A stretch of DNA of 64,000 nt from G963675935 sp963803125 (lineage in GTDB: Bacteria > Planctomycetota > Planctomycetia > Pirellulales > Thermoguttaceae). The position numbers and the translations under genes were made by a program. The notes below the pieces were generated by a model that saw only the letters and a list, made by a program, of their open reading frames with translations, was not told the origin of the DNA and searched no databases. Below, piece after piece: positions 34,189 through 43,925 of the stretch (position 1 is the first letter of the stretch; each line of letters starts with the position of its first letter). The stretch covers positions 1 through 64,000 of the forward strand of contig CAWDLR010000001.1 of assembly GCA_963803125.1 (NCBI GenBank), written 5' to 3'.

Positions 34189-36558
34189 TCATTTGGAGTC
34201 GCTCCACTTCCAGTTGCGGATTTCTGGCATGTCCTGGCCGTGCTGGTCGATGTACTGTTTGTGTTCGATCAGCTTGTCTTTGAGTTGCTGCTTCAGGTAT
34301 ATGCCCTTGTCGCCCGTCTGCGGTAGGCGGTCGATGGCGTCCATCACGAGGTGGAAGCGGTCCAGGTCGTTCAGCACCGTCATGTCGAAAGGCGTGGTGA
34401 TGGTACCCTCTTCTTTATAGCCGCGGACGTGGATGTTGTGATGGTTGGAGCGGCGGTAGGTCAGCCGGTGGATCAACCACGGGTAAGCGTGGAAGGCGAA
34501 GATGACCGGCTTGTCCTTGGTGAAAAGCTCATCGAAATCCATGTCGCTCAACCCGTGCGGGTGTTCGGTCGGCGGCTGCAACTTCATGAGGTCAACGACG
34601 TTGACCACCCGGATTTTCAGGTCGGGCAAATGCTCGCGCAGAATGGAGACGGCAGCGAGCGTCTCCAGCGTGGGCACGTCGCCACAGCAGGCCATGACCA
34701 CGTCGGGCGCAGCGTCCTGGTCGTTGCTGGCCCACTGCCAGATGCCGATGCCCTCGGTGCAGTGCTTGACGGCGGCGTCCATCGTCAGCCACTGCGGCGC
34801 CGGGTGCTTGCCCGCAACCACGACATTGACGTAATGGCGACTGCGCAGACAGTGGTCCATCACCGACAGCAGGCAGTTTGCGTCCGGTGGAAAGTAGACG
34901 CGCACGACTTCGGCCTTCTTGTTCACGACGTGGTCGATGAAGCCGGGATCCTGGTGCGTGAAGCCGTTGTGATCCTGGCGCCAGACATGCGAGGCCAGCA
35001 GGTAATTGAGCGAGGCGATCTTCCGCCGCCACGGCAGGCCAGACGTGACCTTCAGCCACTTGGCGTGCTGGTTGAACATCGAATCAATGATATGGATGAA
35101 CGCTTCGTAGCAATTGAAGAGGCCATGCCGTCCGGTGAGCAAGTAACCTTCCAGCCAGCCTTCGCACTGGTGTTCGCTGAGCATTTCCATCACGCGCCCG
35201 GCAGGCGCGAGAAACTCGTCGTTCGGCAGGGTCGCGGCGTCCCATTGCCGTTGGGTCACTTCAAAGAGGGCCTCTAGGCCGTTGGAGAGCGACTCGTCCG
35301 GGCCAAAGACCCGGAAATTCCGCTGCTCACTGTTCAGCTTTGCCACATCGCGCAGGAAACGCCCGAGCACATGCGTGTCGCCGATGCCGTGCGTCCCCGG
35401 TGAGGGCACAGCTTCCGCGTAGTCACGGAAATCCGGCATCCGCAGGTCGCGGAGCAGCATACCGCCGTTGGCATGGGGATTTGCGCCCATACGCCGCTGG
35501 CCCTTGGGCGCAAGTTCGGCCAGTTCCGGTTTCAGGCGGCCATCTTGATCGAAGAGTTCCTCCGGCCGGTAGCTCCTGAGCCAATCTTCCAACAGCTTGA
35601 GGTGTTCAGGATGGGTGGCTGGGTCGGAGAGCGGCACCTGGTGCGCACGGAATGTGCCTTCAACCTGTAGGCCATCGACCATCTTCGGTCCCGTCCAGCC
35701 CTTGGGTGAATTCAGCACGATCATCGGCCAACGCGGCCGTGTCAAGTTGCCGTGGACGCGAGCATCCTGCTGGATTTTCTTGATCTGCTCGACCGCCACG
35801 TCGAGCGTCGCGGCCATGGCCTCGTGCATCAGCGCGGGCTCGTGACCTTCGACGAAGTAGGGCGTCCACCCGTAGCCGCGGAGCAACTGGTCCAATTCCT
35901 CGTACTCGATGCGAGCCAGGATGGTTGGGTTGGAAATCTTGTAGCCGTTGAGATGTAGGATCGGCAGCACCGCGCCGTCGGTTGCTGGATCGAGGAATTT
36001 GTTGGAATGCCAGGCCGTGGCCAGCGGTCCGGTTTCCGCCTCGCCGTCGCCGACGACACAGGCGACGATCAGATCGGGATTATCGAACACCGCCCCGAAT
36101 GAATGGCTCAGCGAATAGCCCAATTCGCCGCCCTCGTGGATCGAGCCCGGACACTCCGGCGATGCGTGGCTAGGAATTCCTCCGGGAAACGAAAACTGGA
36201 TAAAGAGTTTCCGCAGCCCGGCCTCATCCTGGCTGATGTTGGGATAGATTTCGCTGTAAGTGCCCTCAAGATAGGTGTTGCCCACGACGGCCGGGCCGCC
36301 GTGTCCGGGGCCGGAGACGTAAATCATGTCGAGGTCGTACTTTTTGATGATCCGGTTCAGGTGCGCGTAAATGAAGTTCTGCCCCGGGGTCGTGCCCCAG
36401 TGTCCCAGCAGCATGTGCTTCACATCCGCCAGCGTCAACGGCCGCTTCAGCAGGGGATTGTCGTAAAGATAAATCTGGCCGACCGAAAGGTAGTTGGCCG
36501 CGCGCCAGTAGGCATCCATCTTGTGGAGCAGTTCCGGGGAAAGGGTTTTCGGGTTCAT
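34189..36558 (-). CDS. xfp: Xylulose-5-phosphate/fructose-6-phosphate phosphoketolase
   Basis: 789 residues from ATG 36558 with AAGGAGAA upstream. ThDP-dependent cleavage of xylulose 5-phosphate or fructose 6-phosphate with phosphate to acetyl phosphate plus triose or erythrose 4-phosphate. The ThDP motif GDGEAETGPLATAWHSNKF is visible, with SGPGHGGP and SFPGGIPSHASPECPG in the N-terminal substrate loop and a C-terminal domain to EIRNWKWSDSK. Length is normal. Acetyl phosphate would feed ackA. It lies between mtfA-like and a SpoIIAA-like gene; tail remnants of the same family occur at 27324. Confidence 0.95.
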   Translation of the reverse strand: MNPKTLSPELLHKMDAYWRAANYLSVGQIYLYDNPLLKRPLTLADVKHMLLGHWGTTPGQNFIYAHLNRIIKKYDLDMIYVSGPGHGGPAVVGNTYLEGTYSEIYPNISQDEAGLRKLFIQFSFPGGIPSHASPECPGSIHEGGELGYSLSHSFGAVFDNPDLIVACVVGDGEAETGPLATAWHSNKFLDPATDGAVLPILHLNGYKISNPTILARIEYEELDQLLRGYGWTPYFVEGHEPALMHEAMAATLDVAVEQIKKIQQDARVHGNLTRPRWPMIVLNSPKGWTGPKMVDGLQVEGTFRAHQVPLSDPATHPEHLKLLEDWLRSYRPEELFDQDGRLKPELAELAPKGQRRMGANPHANGGMLLRDLRMPDFRDYAEAVPSPGTHGIGDTHVLGRFLRDVAKLNSEQRNFRVFGPDESLSNGLEALFEVTQRQWDAATLPNDEFLAPAGRVMEMLSEHQCEGWLEGYLLTGRHGLFNCYEAFIHIIDSMFNQHAKWLKVTSGLPWRRKIASLNYLLASHVWRQDHNGFTHQDPGFIDHVVNKKAEVVRVYFPPDANCLLSVMDHCLRSRHYVNVVVAGKHPAPQWLTMDAAVKHCTEGIGIWQWASNDQDAAPDVVMACCGDVPTLETLAAVSILREHLPDLKIRVVNVVDLMKLQPPTEHPHGLSDMDFDELFTKDKPVIFAFHAYPWLIHRLTYRRSNHHNIHVRGYKEEGTITTPFDMTVLNDLDRFHLVMDAIDRLPQTGDKGIYLKQQLKDKLIEHKQYIDQHGQDMPEIRNWKWSDSK

Positions 36559-36577
36559 GGTCCAATTCTCCTTGTTT

Positions 36578-37603
36578 TCAGTCAACGTTGAGGACTGTCT
36601 GTAATGCCGTGTTTGCCTTTTTGGTTTCAACGGCCTTCAGCAGACAGCAATGTTTGTACTTTTTCCCACTCCCACACGGACAGGGAGCGTTCCGACTGTA
36701 TCTTAGGCGACGCGAAGACGTCAGTTTCAGCAAGGATACTGTGTCCTGGTGGAACATCTTTCGGAGCATCGCGTACAATTGAGGATCCCTTTTTTGCAGC
36801 AAGTCCGGCGACTTGAAGAAATACTCTGCTAGGACCGCGAAGAATTCATGTTCGTTCGTGTATGCGTAACTATTGATGTAGGAACGATTCCTTGGAGGAT
36901 GGGCAAGTTCCCGCTTGACGTATTGCACCCAATGCTTAACTGCCTGCCAGGGAATCTCCGGCGGCAGGCCGTGTTCGACCTCTTCTTGCTCCACCAAGTG
37001 CGTGAACTCATGAATGCCCACGTTATCCTTGCTCGATGGGATATCGAACCCCGCGAGGAGAGACGGCTTGGAAAGAATCATCACACCGCGGAGGTGCTTC
37101 AGGCCGACCATGCCAAGAAGGTTCTTGTCGGCGTTCCCTGCGGTTTCGTACTCGTTCCCGAACGAGCCAGGGTAGACAAGCACTTCACCCAGTCGATGGT
37201 ATTCCCAATTGTGGAACCCGAAGATCGGGATCGCCGCACTGGCGGCAACCAAAACCCGAACGGTGTCGTCAAGATCGGTTCGGATGCCAGTGATCCGGAC
37301 CTCGTCGAGAAACACTTTGACGATCTGTCGAAATCGTTCTTTTTCCTGATCTGACAATGCTTGGAAAAAGGCAACGTGGGATTGAAGTACATGTTCCCAC
37401 GAGGCGGGGAACCGCTGTTTCATAATCCTCAACCGCCGGAGGCATCGCCGCCGACCCAACCAGTAGACAACTGGACAGATACCCAGACAAAGAAGCACGG
37501 GAGGCCAAAACCAGCCCACAACCGCGGCGATCAATGCCGTCACACCAGCAAGCGCGAAGGCATGGTTGCGGTTTCGGCGATTGTTCTCTTGGGTCACCAG
37601 CAT
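36578..37603 (-). CDS. MtfA-type (M90) zinc peptidase with N-terminal TM and SEC-C motif
   Basis: 341 residues from ATG 37603. Two hydrophobic helices (16-50) anchor the protein. The catalytic motif is IHEFTH (His198, Glu199, His202) and the third ligand region is NEHEFFAVLAEYFF, as in M90/MtfA peptidases. The C-terminus ends in a SEC-C zinc motif CPCGSGKKYKHCC (Cys308, Cys310, His318/Cys319-320). In E. coli MtfA relieves Mlc repression of the glucose PTS. A membrane anchor plus SEC-C is unusual and suggests a different client. It is followed after 19 bases by xfp. Confidence 0.8.
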   Translation of the reverse strand: MLVTQENNRRNRNHAFALAGVTALIAAVVGWFWPPVLLCLGICPVVYWLGRRRCLRRLRIMKQRFPASWEHVLQSHVAFFQALSDQEKERFRQIVKVFLDEVRITGIRTDLDDTVRVLVAASAAIPIFGFHNWEYHRLGEVLVYPGSFGNEYETAGNADKNLLGMVGLKHLRGVMILSKPSLLAGFDIPSSKDNVGIHEFTHLVEQEEVEHGLPPEIPWQAVKHWVQYVKRELAHPPRNRSYINSYAYTNEHEFFAVLAEYFFKSPDLLQKRDPQLYAMLRKMFHQDTVSLLKLTSSRRLRYSRNAPCPCGSGKKYKHCCLLKAVETKKANTALQTVLNVD

Positions 37604-37638
37604 CGTCGTCTGCTCTTGGCAAGAACTGCTAATCAACC

Positions 37639-38260
37639 ACGGCCGTAGGCCGTGGGTTTGGCCTGCCCCGCAAAGCGGGGCGTTGACGTGGGGAAAGCCC
37701 CGTTGGGGCTTGGTTGGTGTTATTGGTTAATTGAACAATTGTCCTTGTTGACGATCCCGGTCCTCTTGCTCCCGTATGTACCGTCGCACGGTGGCTTCGT
37801 CACGGCCAACCGTGCTCACCCAGTACCCAGTCGCCCAAAAGTGCAGCCCGGCCATCCGACGTTCATGTAACAATTCCCGATGGATTCGTACCGCACTCTT
37901 GCCTTTTAGAAATCCAATCGTGTACGACACGCTGTACTTGGGCGGGATGCTCAGGCACAAGTGAACGTGGTCGCTCACCGCGTGCCCTTCCAACAATTCG
38001 ATTCCTTTCTGCTTGCACAAATCCCGTAGGATTCCGCCAATCGCTGCTCGTAACTTCCCGTAAATCACTTTCCGTCGGTATTTTGGAATGAAGATCACGT
38101 GATACTTGCATTCCCAACGCACATGTGCCAGACTCTCAAAATCCTTCATACGCTCTCTCTCCTGCCCAACGGGGCTTTCCCGGAGTCAGAGCGTATGCTA
38201 TTGCGGGGCACGCCGGAACGGCTTAGCCCCCAGGGTCGCACGGCCATAGGCCGTGGGTTT
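37639..38260 (-). mobile_element. IS200-type insertion sequence with tnpA only
   Basis: A single Y1 transposase gene flanked by a 21-base repeat, acggcc(g/a)taggccgtgggttt, at 37639-37659 and 38240-38260. Each repeat holds a short hairpin (ACGGCC-TA-GGCCGT). Inside lies a 17-base perfect inverted repeat, GGGAAAGCCCCGTTGGG 37691-37707 and its complement 38165-38181. It sits immediately downstream of zwf and upstream of mtfA without interrupting either. No tnpB. Confidence 0.75.
37727..38149 (-). CDS. tnpA: IS200-family Y1 transposase
   Basis: 140 residues, near the usual length. HUH motif H61-V-H63 (SDHVHLCLSIP) and catalytic Tyr124 in VRRYIREQED, as in Y1-transposases. Basic N-terminus KYHVIFIPKYRRKVIYG. 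Acts on single-stranded hairpin ends by cut-and-rejoin transposition. Frame intact, so the element could still be active. Confidence 0.9.
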   Translation of the reverse strand: MKDFESLAHVRWECKYHVIFIPKYRRKVIYGKLRAAIGGILRDLCKQKGIELLEGHAVSDHVHLCLSIPPKYSVSYTIGFLKGKSAVRIHRELLHERRMAGLHFWATGYWVSTVGRDEATVRRYIREQEDRDRQQGQLFN

Positions 38261-38292
38261 ATTTCGTACTAATTCGTTTTTCACAAAGTGCA

Positions 38293-39691
38293 TCATGAGG
38301 ATGCCTTCCTGGGCTTGGGATTGTGCCATCTTCCATTTCCCGCGATGAGCGCGTCAGCCTCTTTGGGCCCCCAACTGCCGTGTTTGTAGGGGCGAGTCCG
38401 GTGGTGAGTTCTAAGGACCGGCTCGACCACCGCCCAAGCAGCCTCAACCGCGTCCTCACGGGTGAAGAGCGCGCCGTTGCCGGCCATGGCGTCGCCCAAG
38501 AGCCGCTCGTAGGGCGATTCCTCCCCCGGCTGCTCTTCGACCAGGTAGAGTTCTCGCTGGTCGCCGACGAACTCCTTCCCTGCACGTTTGACGCGGGCGG
38601 CTGAGCGCGACAGCGGAACTAGGGGAGAGCCGGAATCGCAGATAGTTGCCCAGGCCGGCTGCCGGCGCTGCGTCGGCGAAAAGCTCCTGTGGCGGTGGCT
38701 TCAACTCCACCAGAACCTCATGCGCCGTTTCGGCCAGGCATTTGCCGGATCGCAGATACCAGGGCACCCCATCCCATCGCCACGAGTCGATAAAAAGCCG
38801 CAGGGCGCAGAAAGTCTCGACATCGGAGTTCCTCGCCACGTTCGGCTCCTTCCGGTAGCCAACATATTGGCCGCGCACCAAGTCGTCGGGCTTCAGAGGG
38901 CGCATGGCCTGGAAGACCTTGGCTTTCTCGCTATGCACGGCTCCAAAGCCCCGATAGGCCGGCGGTTCCATAGCCAAAAGCGCGACGACCTGGAAGAGGT
39001 GGTTCTGGATCACGTCGCGCAGACAGCCTGCGGTTTCATAAAACGCGCCGCGATTCTCCACGCCAAATTTCTCGGATAGGGTGATCTGGACGCTGGCCAC
39101 GTAGTTGCGGTTCCAGATCGGCTCCAGGAACGAATTGGCGAAACGGAAATAGAGGATATTCATGATCGCCTCCTTTCCGAGGAAGTGGTCGATGCGGAAG
39201 ATCGAGTCTTCCGGGAACACCGACCGCGCGATGCGGTTGAGCTCGCGAGCGGAGGCCAGATCGCGCCCAAACGGCTTTTCGACGATGACGCGCGCATGAT
39301 CTGCCAAGTCCGCGGCGCCGAGCCCTGCGATCACCGTCGAGAACAGCGAGGGTGGGATGGCGAGGTAGTGCGCTGGGCGTCGAGCGCGGCCTAGCGTCTC
39401 CTTTATCTCCGTGAACGTGCCCCGGTCGTTATAGTCCCCGCTCACGTAGCTCAATAGGGACAGAAGATGATGGAGGGCGCGCTGGTTGTCGATCCCACCC
39501 GATCGCTTTATGCTGTCCTTCACGCGATTGCGCAGATGCACCAGACTCCACTTCGGGGAGGCCACTCCGATGACCGGAACCTTCAGATCGCCTCGTTTCA
39601 CCATTGCATAGAGCGCCGGGAAGATCATCTTGTGGGCGAGATCACCCGTCACACCGAAGAGCACCAGCGCGTCCGAACGAGAGGCGGTCAT
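38293..39691 (-). CDS. zwf: Glucose-6-phosphate 1-dehydrogenase, frameshifted near 38600
   Basis: ATG 39691. Oxidises glucose 6-phosphate to 6-phosphogluconolactone with NADP+. NADP-binding GVTGDLAHKMIFPALY, the active-site peptide FRIDHFLGKEAIMNI (consensus RIDHYLGKE) and the substrate region EKPFGRD are present. Near 38600 the frame passes from ALSRPRQ to AARVKRAGKEFVGDQRELYL, and the protein continues EQPGEESPYERLL to its natural end NPKPRKASS. The span is one base longer than a multiple of three; one extra base in CAGCCGCCCGC explains it. It is shorter than the usual 490-510 residues (about 465). The intact frame loses the last ~110 residues. Confidence 0.9.
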
Positions 39692-39761
39692 GAGGCGTCT
39701 GCTATGATTACCTTGTTTTATGGTTCAACTGTCTTTAAGAAAGCCTTTTCTCGCGTTTGCT

Positions 39762-40532
39762 TCAACGGGAATGCTCCTTGGCGGCCGGTTCCTCGATCCA
39801 GTATCCTAGACGATCGTAATGCAGGTACAGTCCGGTCTCATAATCCCGCGTTGGCAGAGACTCCATCCTGTATTCCGGTGACCCCATGATAGCCTCGCGG
39901 GAAAGATTGACGAAGACTTTCGACTCGCTCCAACTAACGCGCTCGATCCATTGCGGTGAAACCAATACCTTTTTTCCCGGCCACCAGTTCCGTGTATCGA
40001 CGATTAGATAACGAATCGCCCATGTTTCGTCATCGATGATGAAATCCTCGACATGGCCGATCTCGCCGTCTGTGGCTTGGATGTGATAGCCGCTCACATC
40101 ATGAGTGCTGCGCAAGTGGGGATCCCATGCTTTCTCACCGTGGGTGGGTTCTCTTCGCTTTTTAGGGTCGCGCACCATGTAAGGCGAAGGGCCCCACGCG
40201 TACGGCCCGCTCCAATACACCGGCCACCCATAATACTCGACGTACCCCTCCTCGAATTGTCGCGAGACGGGCTTGTCACTGCTCAAGGATGGACTGTCCT
40301 CAATCTGCTTCTTGGTCAAATCGATGGCAATGTGTTGCTCTTCTTTATTGACGGCGCCCAGCGCGTATGGGGAGATCAACACCTGCCTGTCTGAAAGCCA
40401 GTTGCCTGTGTCAGCGACCAGATAGCGAATCGTCCAGTGCAAATCGTCGAAGTAAAACTCTTTGACCCTCCCTATTTCCCCGTCAAGGCTGTGCAATTTG
40501 TAACCCTTGAGTGTTTTGGCTTTGTTTAGCAT
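39762..40532 (-). CDS. Two-domain PRC-barrel protein
   Basis: 256 residues from ATG 40532. Two PRC-barrel halves: KGYKLHSLDGEIGRVKEFYF with GNWLSDRQVLISPYAL, and SGYHIQATDGEIGHVEDFII with NWWPGKKVLVSPQWI. PRC barrels bind RNA or form scaffolds in photosynthetic reaction centres and ribosome maturation; many bacterial ones are stress-related with unknown partner. It lies between catalase and zwf. The Tyr/Trp-rich linker between halves is notable. Confidence 0.85.
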   Translation of the reverse strand: MLNKAKTLKGYKLHSLDGEIGRVKEFYFDDLHWTIRYLVADTGNWLSDRQVLISPYALGAVNKEEQHIAIDLTKKQIEDSPSLSSDKPVSRQFEEGYVEYYGWPVYWSGPYAWGPSPYMVRDPKKRREPTHGEKAWDPHLRSTHDVSGYHIQATDGEIGHVEDFIIDDETWAIRYLIVDTRNWWPGKKVLVSPQWIERVSWSESKVFVNLSREAIMGSPEYRMESLPTRDYETGLYLHYDRLGYWIEEPAAKEHSR

Positions 40533-40566
40533 GATAGCGTTCCTTTCGTCCTTTGTTGTTATGATC

Positions 40567-42015
40567 TCACACCAAGCCCAACGCTTGTGCGATGCCACCG
40601 CCGTACGCTTGATCTGCCCTTTGAAAATGGACAACCATCTTCTCCTGGATTGCCTTCGGAACATTCTTCAGGCTGCCCACAATATTGGCAATCAGGCATT
40701 GCTGTTGCTCGGGGGACATCAGCCGGTAGAGATTACCCGGTTGGACGTAGTCATCGTCCACCCCGCGTTTTTGCTCATAGCGGTCGGCATTGCCACATAT
40801 TTTCAGAGGTGGTTCATTGTAGGCGGGGTCCGCTGTTGGTCCGCCGAAGCTGTTCGGCTCGTAGTTGGGGCCCGGCCCGGCGTTGTCGTCGAACCGCATG
40901 GCGCCATCCCGCTGGTACGTATTCACCACCTTCGTCGCCTTTGGGGCATTGACCGGCAGCAGTTCAAAGTTGGCGCCGAGCCGGTAGCGGCTTGCATCCG
41001 CATAAGAGAAAATCCGCGATTGCAGCATCTTGCAGGGCGAGAACGAGATGCCTGGCACAACGTTCCCCGGCGAGAAGGCGGATTGCTCGATTTCCGCGAA
41101 GTAGTTCTGCGGATTGCGGTTCATCTCCAGAACGCCAACCTCGATCAAGGGATAATCAGCGTGAGGCCAAATCTTCGTCAGATCGAACGGATTCCAGCGA
41201 TATGTTTCGGCTTCTTTCTCGGGCATGATCTGGACGCTGAACGTCCATTTGGGATATTCCCCGCGTTCGATAGCCTCGAACAACTGGTGCGTGTGGTAGT
41301 CGGCGTCGCAGCCGGCAAGACGCGCGGCCTCGTCCGGAGGCATACATTGAATGCCTTGCTGCGTCTTGAAATGGAACTTGACCCAAAACCGCTCGTTGTC
41401 GGCGTTGATGAAGCTGTACGTGTGGCTGCCGTAGCCGTTCATGTACGGAATGCCCCGGGGAATTCCGCGATCCGAGAACAAAATGGTTACCTGGTGGAGC
41501 GATTCCGGCACCTGGGACCAGAAGTCCCATTGCGGGGTGTCCGCCTTCACGTTCGTCTGCGGATCGCGCTTCTGCGTGTGGATGAAGTCCGGGAATTTGA
41601 TGGCGTCGCGGATGAAAAACACGGGGGTGTTATTCCCCACCATGTCCCAGTTTCCCTCTTCGGTGTAGAACTTCAGCGCAAAGCCGCGAATATCCCGAAC
41701 CGTATCGGCCGAGCCTTTCTCACCGGCCACGGTTGAGAATCGGCCGAGGACCTCCGTCTTCTTGCCAACCTTGGAGAATAGTTTGGCCTTCGTGTACTTG
41801 GTAATGTCCTGTGTCACGGTAAGAACACCGTGCGCGCCTGACGCCTTCGCGTGGACCACGCGCTCAGGGATGCGCTCTCTGTTGAAGTGGGCCAACTTTT
41901 CGAGCAGGTAGTGGTCCTGCAGCAAGGTCGGCCCGCGCTGGCCGGCGGTCAGAGATGTCTGGTTGTCGGGGACTGGAATCCCCGCTGCAGTCGTCAGTGT
42001 CTTCTTGGTACTCAT
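40567..42015 (-). CDS. Monofunctional haem catalase
   Basis: 482 residues, normal for small-subunit (clade 3) catalases. Converts hydrogen peroxide to water and oxygen. Catalytic His55 (RVVHAKASGAHG), Asn in GNNTPVFF and the haem-ligand Tyr in RIFSYADASRYRLG are present. ATG 42015 has AAGGAAAAGGACT upstream. It protects the reducing, glycolytic island enzymes from peroxide; expected stress partner of the ferritin-like protein. Confidence 0.95.
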   Translation of the reverse strand: MSTKKTLTTAAGIPVPDNQTSLTAGQRGPTLLQDHYLLEKLAHFNRERIPERVVHAKASGAHGVLTVTQDITKYTKAKLFSKVGKKTEVLGRFSTVAGEKGSADTVRDIRGFALKFYTEEGNWDMVGNNTPVFFIRDAIKFPDFIHTQKRDPQTNVKADTPQWDFWSQVPESLHQVTILFSDRGIPRGIPYMNGYGSHTYSFINADNERFWVKFHFKTQQGIQCMPPDEAARLAGCDADYHTHQLFEAIERGEYPKWTFSVQIMPEKEAETYRWNPFDLTKIWPHADYPLIEVGVLEMNRNPQNYFAEIEQSAFSPGNVVPGISFSPCKMLQSRIFSYADASRYRLGANFELLPVNAPKATKVVNTYQRDGAMRFDDNAGPGPNYEPNSFGGPTADPAYNEPPLKICGNADRYEQKRGVDDDYVQPGNLYRLMSPEQQQCLIANIVGSLKNVPKAIQEKMVVHFQRADQAYGGGIAQALGLV

Positions 42016-42039
42016 AGTCCTTTTCCTTCCTATTGTGGG

Positions 42040-43260
42040 TTATTTGAAATTCATCCCTTTACTAACCATGCCAAGGCTGAGCACGTGGCAAACCGTCTTC
42101 GCTATCATCCATTCCTCGTCCGTAGGAATGACGCGGACAGTAACCCGGCTTGCATTTGTGGAAATCACCCCCACATTCTCGGCGTTTCGCTCTTCTTCGA
42201 GTTCAATTCCAAGAAACCCCAACCCGTCACAGATTCGGGCACGAACCGTGGGCGCATTCTCTCCGATGCCGCCAGCAAACACCAACGTGTCCAGTCCGCC
42301 CAACGCCGCCGCGAATGCGCCAATCCATTTCTTGACTTGGTAGCAAAACAACGCGACCGCTTCTGCCGCACGCACGTCCTGCGATTCATGGTCGAGCAAG
42401 TCACGCATGTCGGAACTGGTCTCCGACACCCCGAGCAGCCCGGACTGGAAATTGACCATTTCGTTAAATTGCTTCGCGCTCATTGCTTCAGTGCGGGCCA
42501 GATACCAAACCAATCCGGGATCGAGATCGCCGGAGCGGGTACTCATCGGCACGCCGGCGGTTGGAGTGAAACTCATGCTTGTGTCTACCGGCTTGCCTTG
42601 ATACACCGCCGCCAAGCTCGCGCCATTGCCGAGGTGGGCGAGGATGACCCGGCCTTGTGCCGCTTCCGTTCCGGCCATGCGTGCCAGTTCTCCCATCAGG
42701 AACGCATACGACAGCCCGTGGAACCCGTATCGCCGCACGCCCAGCGCCTCGTAGCGGCGCGGAATCGGCAACAACTGGGCCACACGTGGCAAATCATAGT
42801 GAAAAGCCGTGTCGAAACAGGCGACTTGTGGCAAATCGGGAAACCGGCGATGAAACGCCTCGGTTAACAGAATCTCTTCCGGCAGATGCTCCGGATCGAA
42901 TGGTTTGAGTTGACGCAACTCCTCGACCATTTCCTTGGTGATTAGTGCCGGGTCATGGTACTTCGGTCCGCCATGTACCACGCGATGTCCAACTGCGGTA
43001 AATGCGTCGTGCCCGATGCGCTGCTCGATCCAATCCATCAAAGTGCCCACCGCCACCGTGTGGTCCGGTGCTGTCACTGACCGCGAAAAGTTGTCCGCTT
43101 GGTCCAAGCCTTTCACCCGCAGGGTGGCCTCCGGCAGTCCAATCCGCTCAATTCCGCCCTCCAGAATCCGTCGGAGCGAGTTATCGACCTCGAATAGCGC
43201 GAACTTGATGCTCGACGAGCCGCCGTTGATGGTCAGAATGTGCGGGTTAGCGGGTTTCAT
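42040..43260 (-). CDS. ackA: Acetate kinase
   Basis: 406 residues from ATG 43260, which overlaps the HAD gene by 14 bases; GAGGGAAGC is upstream. Converts acetyl phosphate and ADP to acetate and ATP. The signatures ILTINGGSSSIKFALFEV, AFHYDLP with GVRRYGFHGLSY, and AHLGNGASLAAVY are present, as is FAGGIGENAPTVRAR. Accepts acetyl phosphate from the island phosphoketolase, so it closes the ATP-yielding branch. An earlier in-frame ATG at 43506 is antisense to HAD and ignored. Confidence 0.95.
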   Translation of the reverse strand: MKPANPHILTINGGSSSIKFALFEVDNSLRRILEGGIERIGLPEATLRVKGLDQADNFSRSVTAPDHTVAVGTLMDWIEQRIGHDAFTAVGHRVVHGGPKYHDPALITKEMVEELRQLKPFDPEHLPEEILLTEAFHRRFPDLPQVACFDTAFHYDLPRVAQLLPIPRRYEALGVRRYGFHGLSYAFLMGELARMAGTEAAQGRVILAHLGNGASLAAVYQGKPVDTSMSFTPTAGVPMSTRSGDLDPGLVWYLARTEAMSAKQFNEMVNFQSGLLGVSETSSDMRDLLDHESQDVRAAEAVALFCYQVKKWIGAFAAALGGLDTLVFAGGIGENAPTVRARICDGLGFLGIELEEERNAENVGVISTNASRVTVRVIPTDEEWMIAKTVCHVLSLGMVSKGMNFK

Positions 43261-43894
43261 AGCTGCTTCCCTCGTCATACTGCAAGCCGAACGAGGCCAG
43301 TTGTGCGCGAGTGGACTGGTAATCCGTATGACGGATGCCGCGAATCCCCAGCCCTTCCGCGATCTGGACGAACAGCGGCTGATCCTCGATATAGATGACC
43401 TGCTCGGCCGGCGCCTGGGCGATGTCCAGGGCAAGACGAAAGATGTCCGCGTCAGGTTTGCGGAAGTGGACAAAGCAGGAGGAAATGAAGAAATCCACGA
43501 ACTCATCCAGCTTGAACGTTTGAATCCGATGCGAATTCAGTTCCCGCGCTTTGTTGTTGACCACGGCGATTCTCAGTTTGTGCTGCGCCTTGAGATTACG
43601 GACCAATTCGATCATCTCAGAATGAGGTTGCGACTGCGCGAACATGAATTCCCGGAACTGATCCCGTGTGAACGGTCGCTTCTGGTAGAAAACTGTCCGG
43701 CTCAGGTATTCCTCCAGCGTGAGTTTGCCCACTTCGTAGGTATCGAAGGTCAGGTGATGCCGGTCTTCCATCTCCTCCAGATTCAGATCGAACGCCTTCG
43801 CAGCCAACGCTCGGGATTGATGGCCCCATCCGTTGGTGAGCAATACGCCACCGACATCCAGAAATAACGTCGTAATCTCTGTTGCGCGTTTCAT
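43247..43894 (-). CDS. HAD-superfamily hydrolase, YihX-like
   Basis: 215 residues. HAD motif I LFLDVGGVLL (Asp13; second Asp replaced by Gly, as in YihX-like DVGGVL proteins), motif II VVNNKA, Lys in FRKPDADIF and motif IV YIEDQ. E. coli YihX dephosphorylates glucose 1-phosphate; this and glgP in the same island make such a role attractive but unproven. Overlaps ackA by 14 bases. Confidence 0.75.
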   Translation of the reverse strand: MKRATEITTLFLDVGGVLLTNGWGHQSRALAAKAFDLNLEEMEDRHHLTFDTYEVGKLTLEEYLSRTVFYQKRPFTRDQFREFMFAQSQPHSEMIELVRNLKAQHKLRIAVVNNKARELNSHRIQTFKLDEFVDFFISSCFVHFRKPDADIFRLALDIAQAPAEQVIYIEDQPLFVQIAEGLGIRGIRHTDYQSTRAQLASFGLQYDEGSSYETR

Positions 43895-43925
43895 GATGGT
43901 CTAGGACTTTCCGTTGTGATGTCGG

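Noticed and set aside
37631..37731. Terminator for mtfA
   Set aside because: The hairpins at 37639-37707 are the repeats of the IS200 element and are not followed by a T run.
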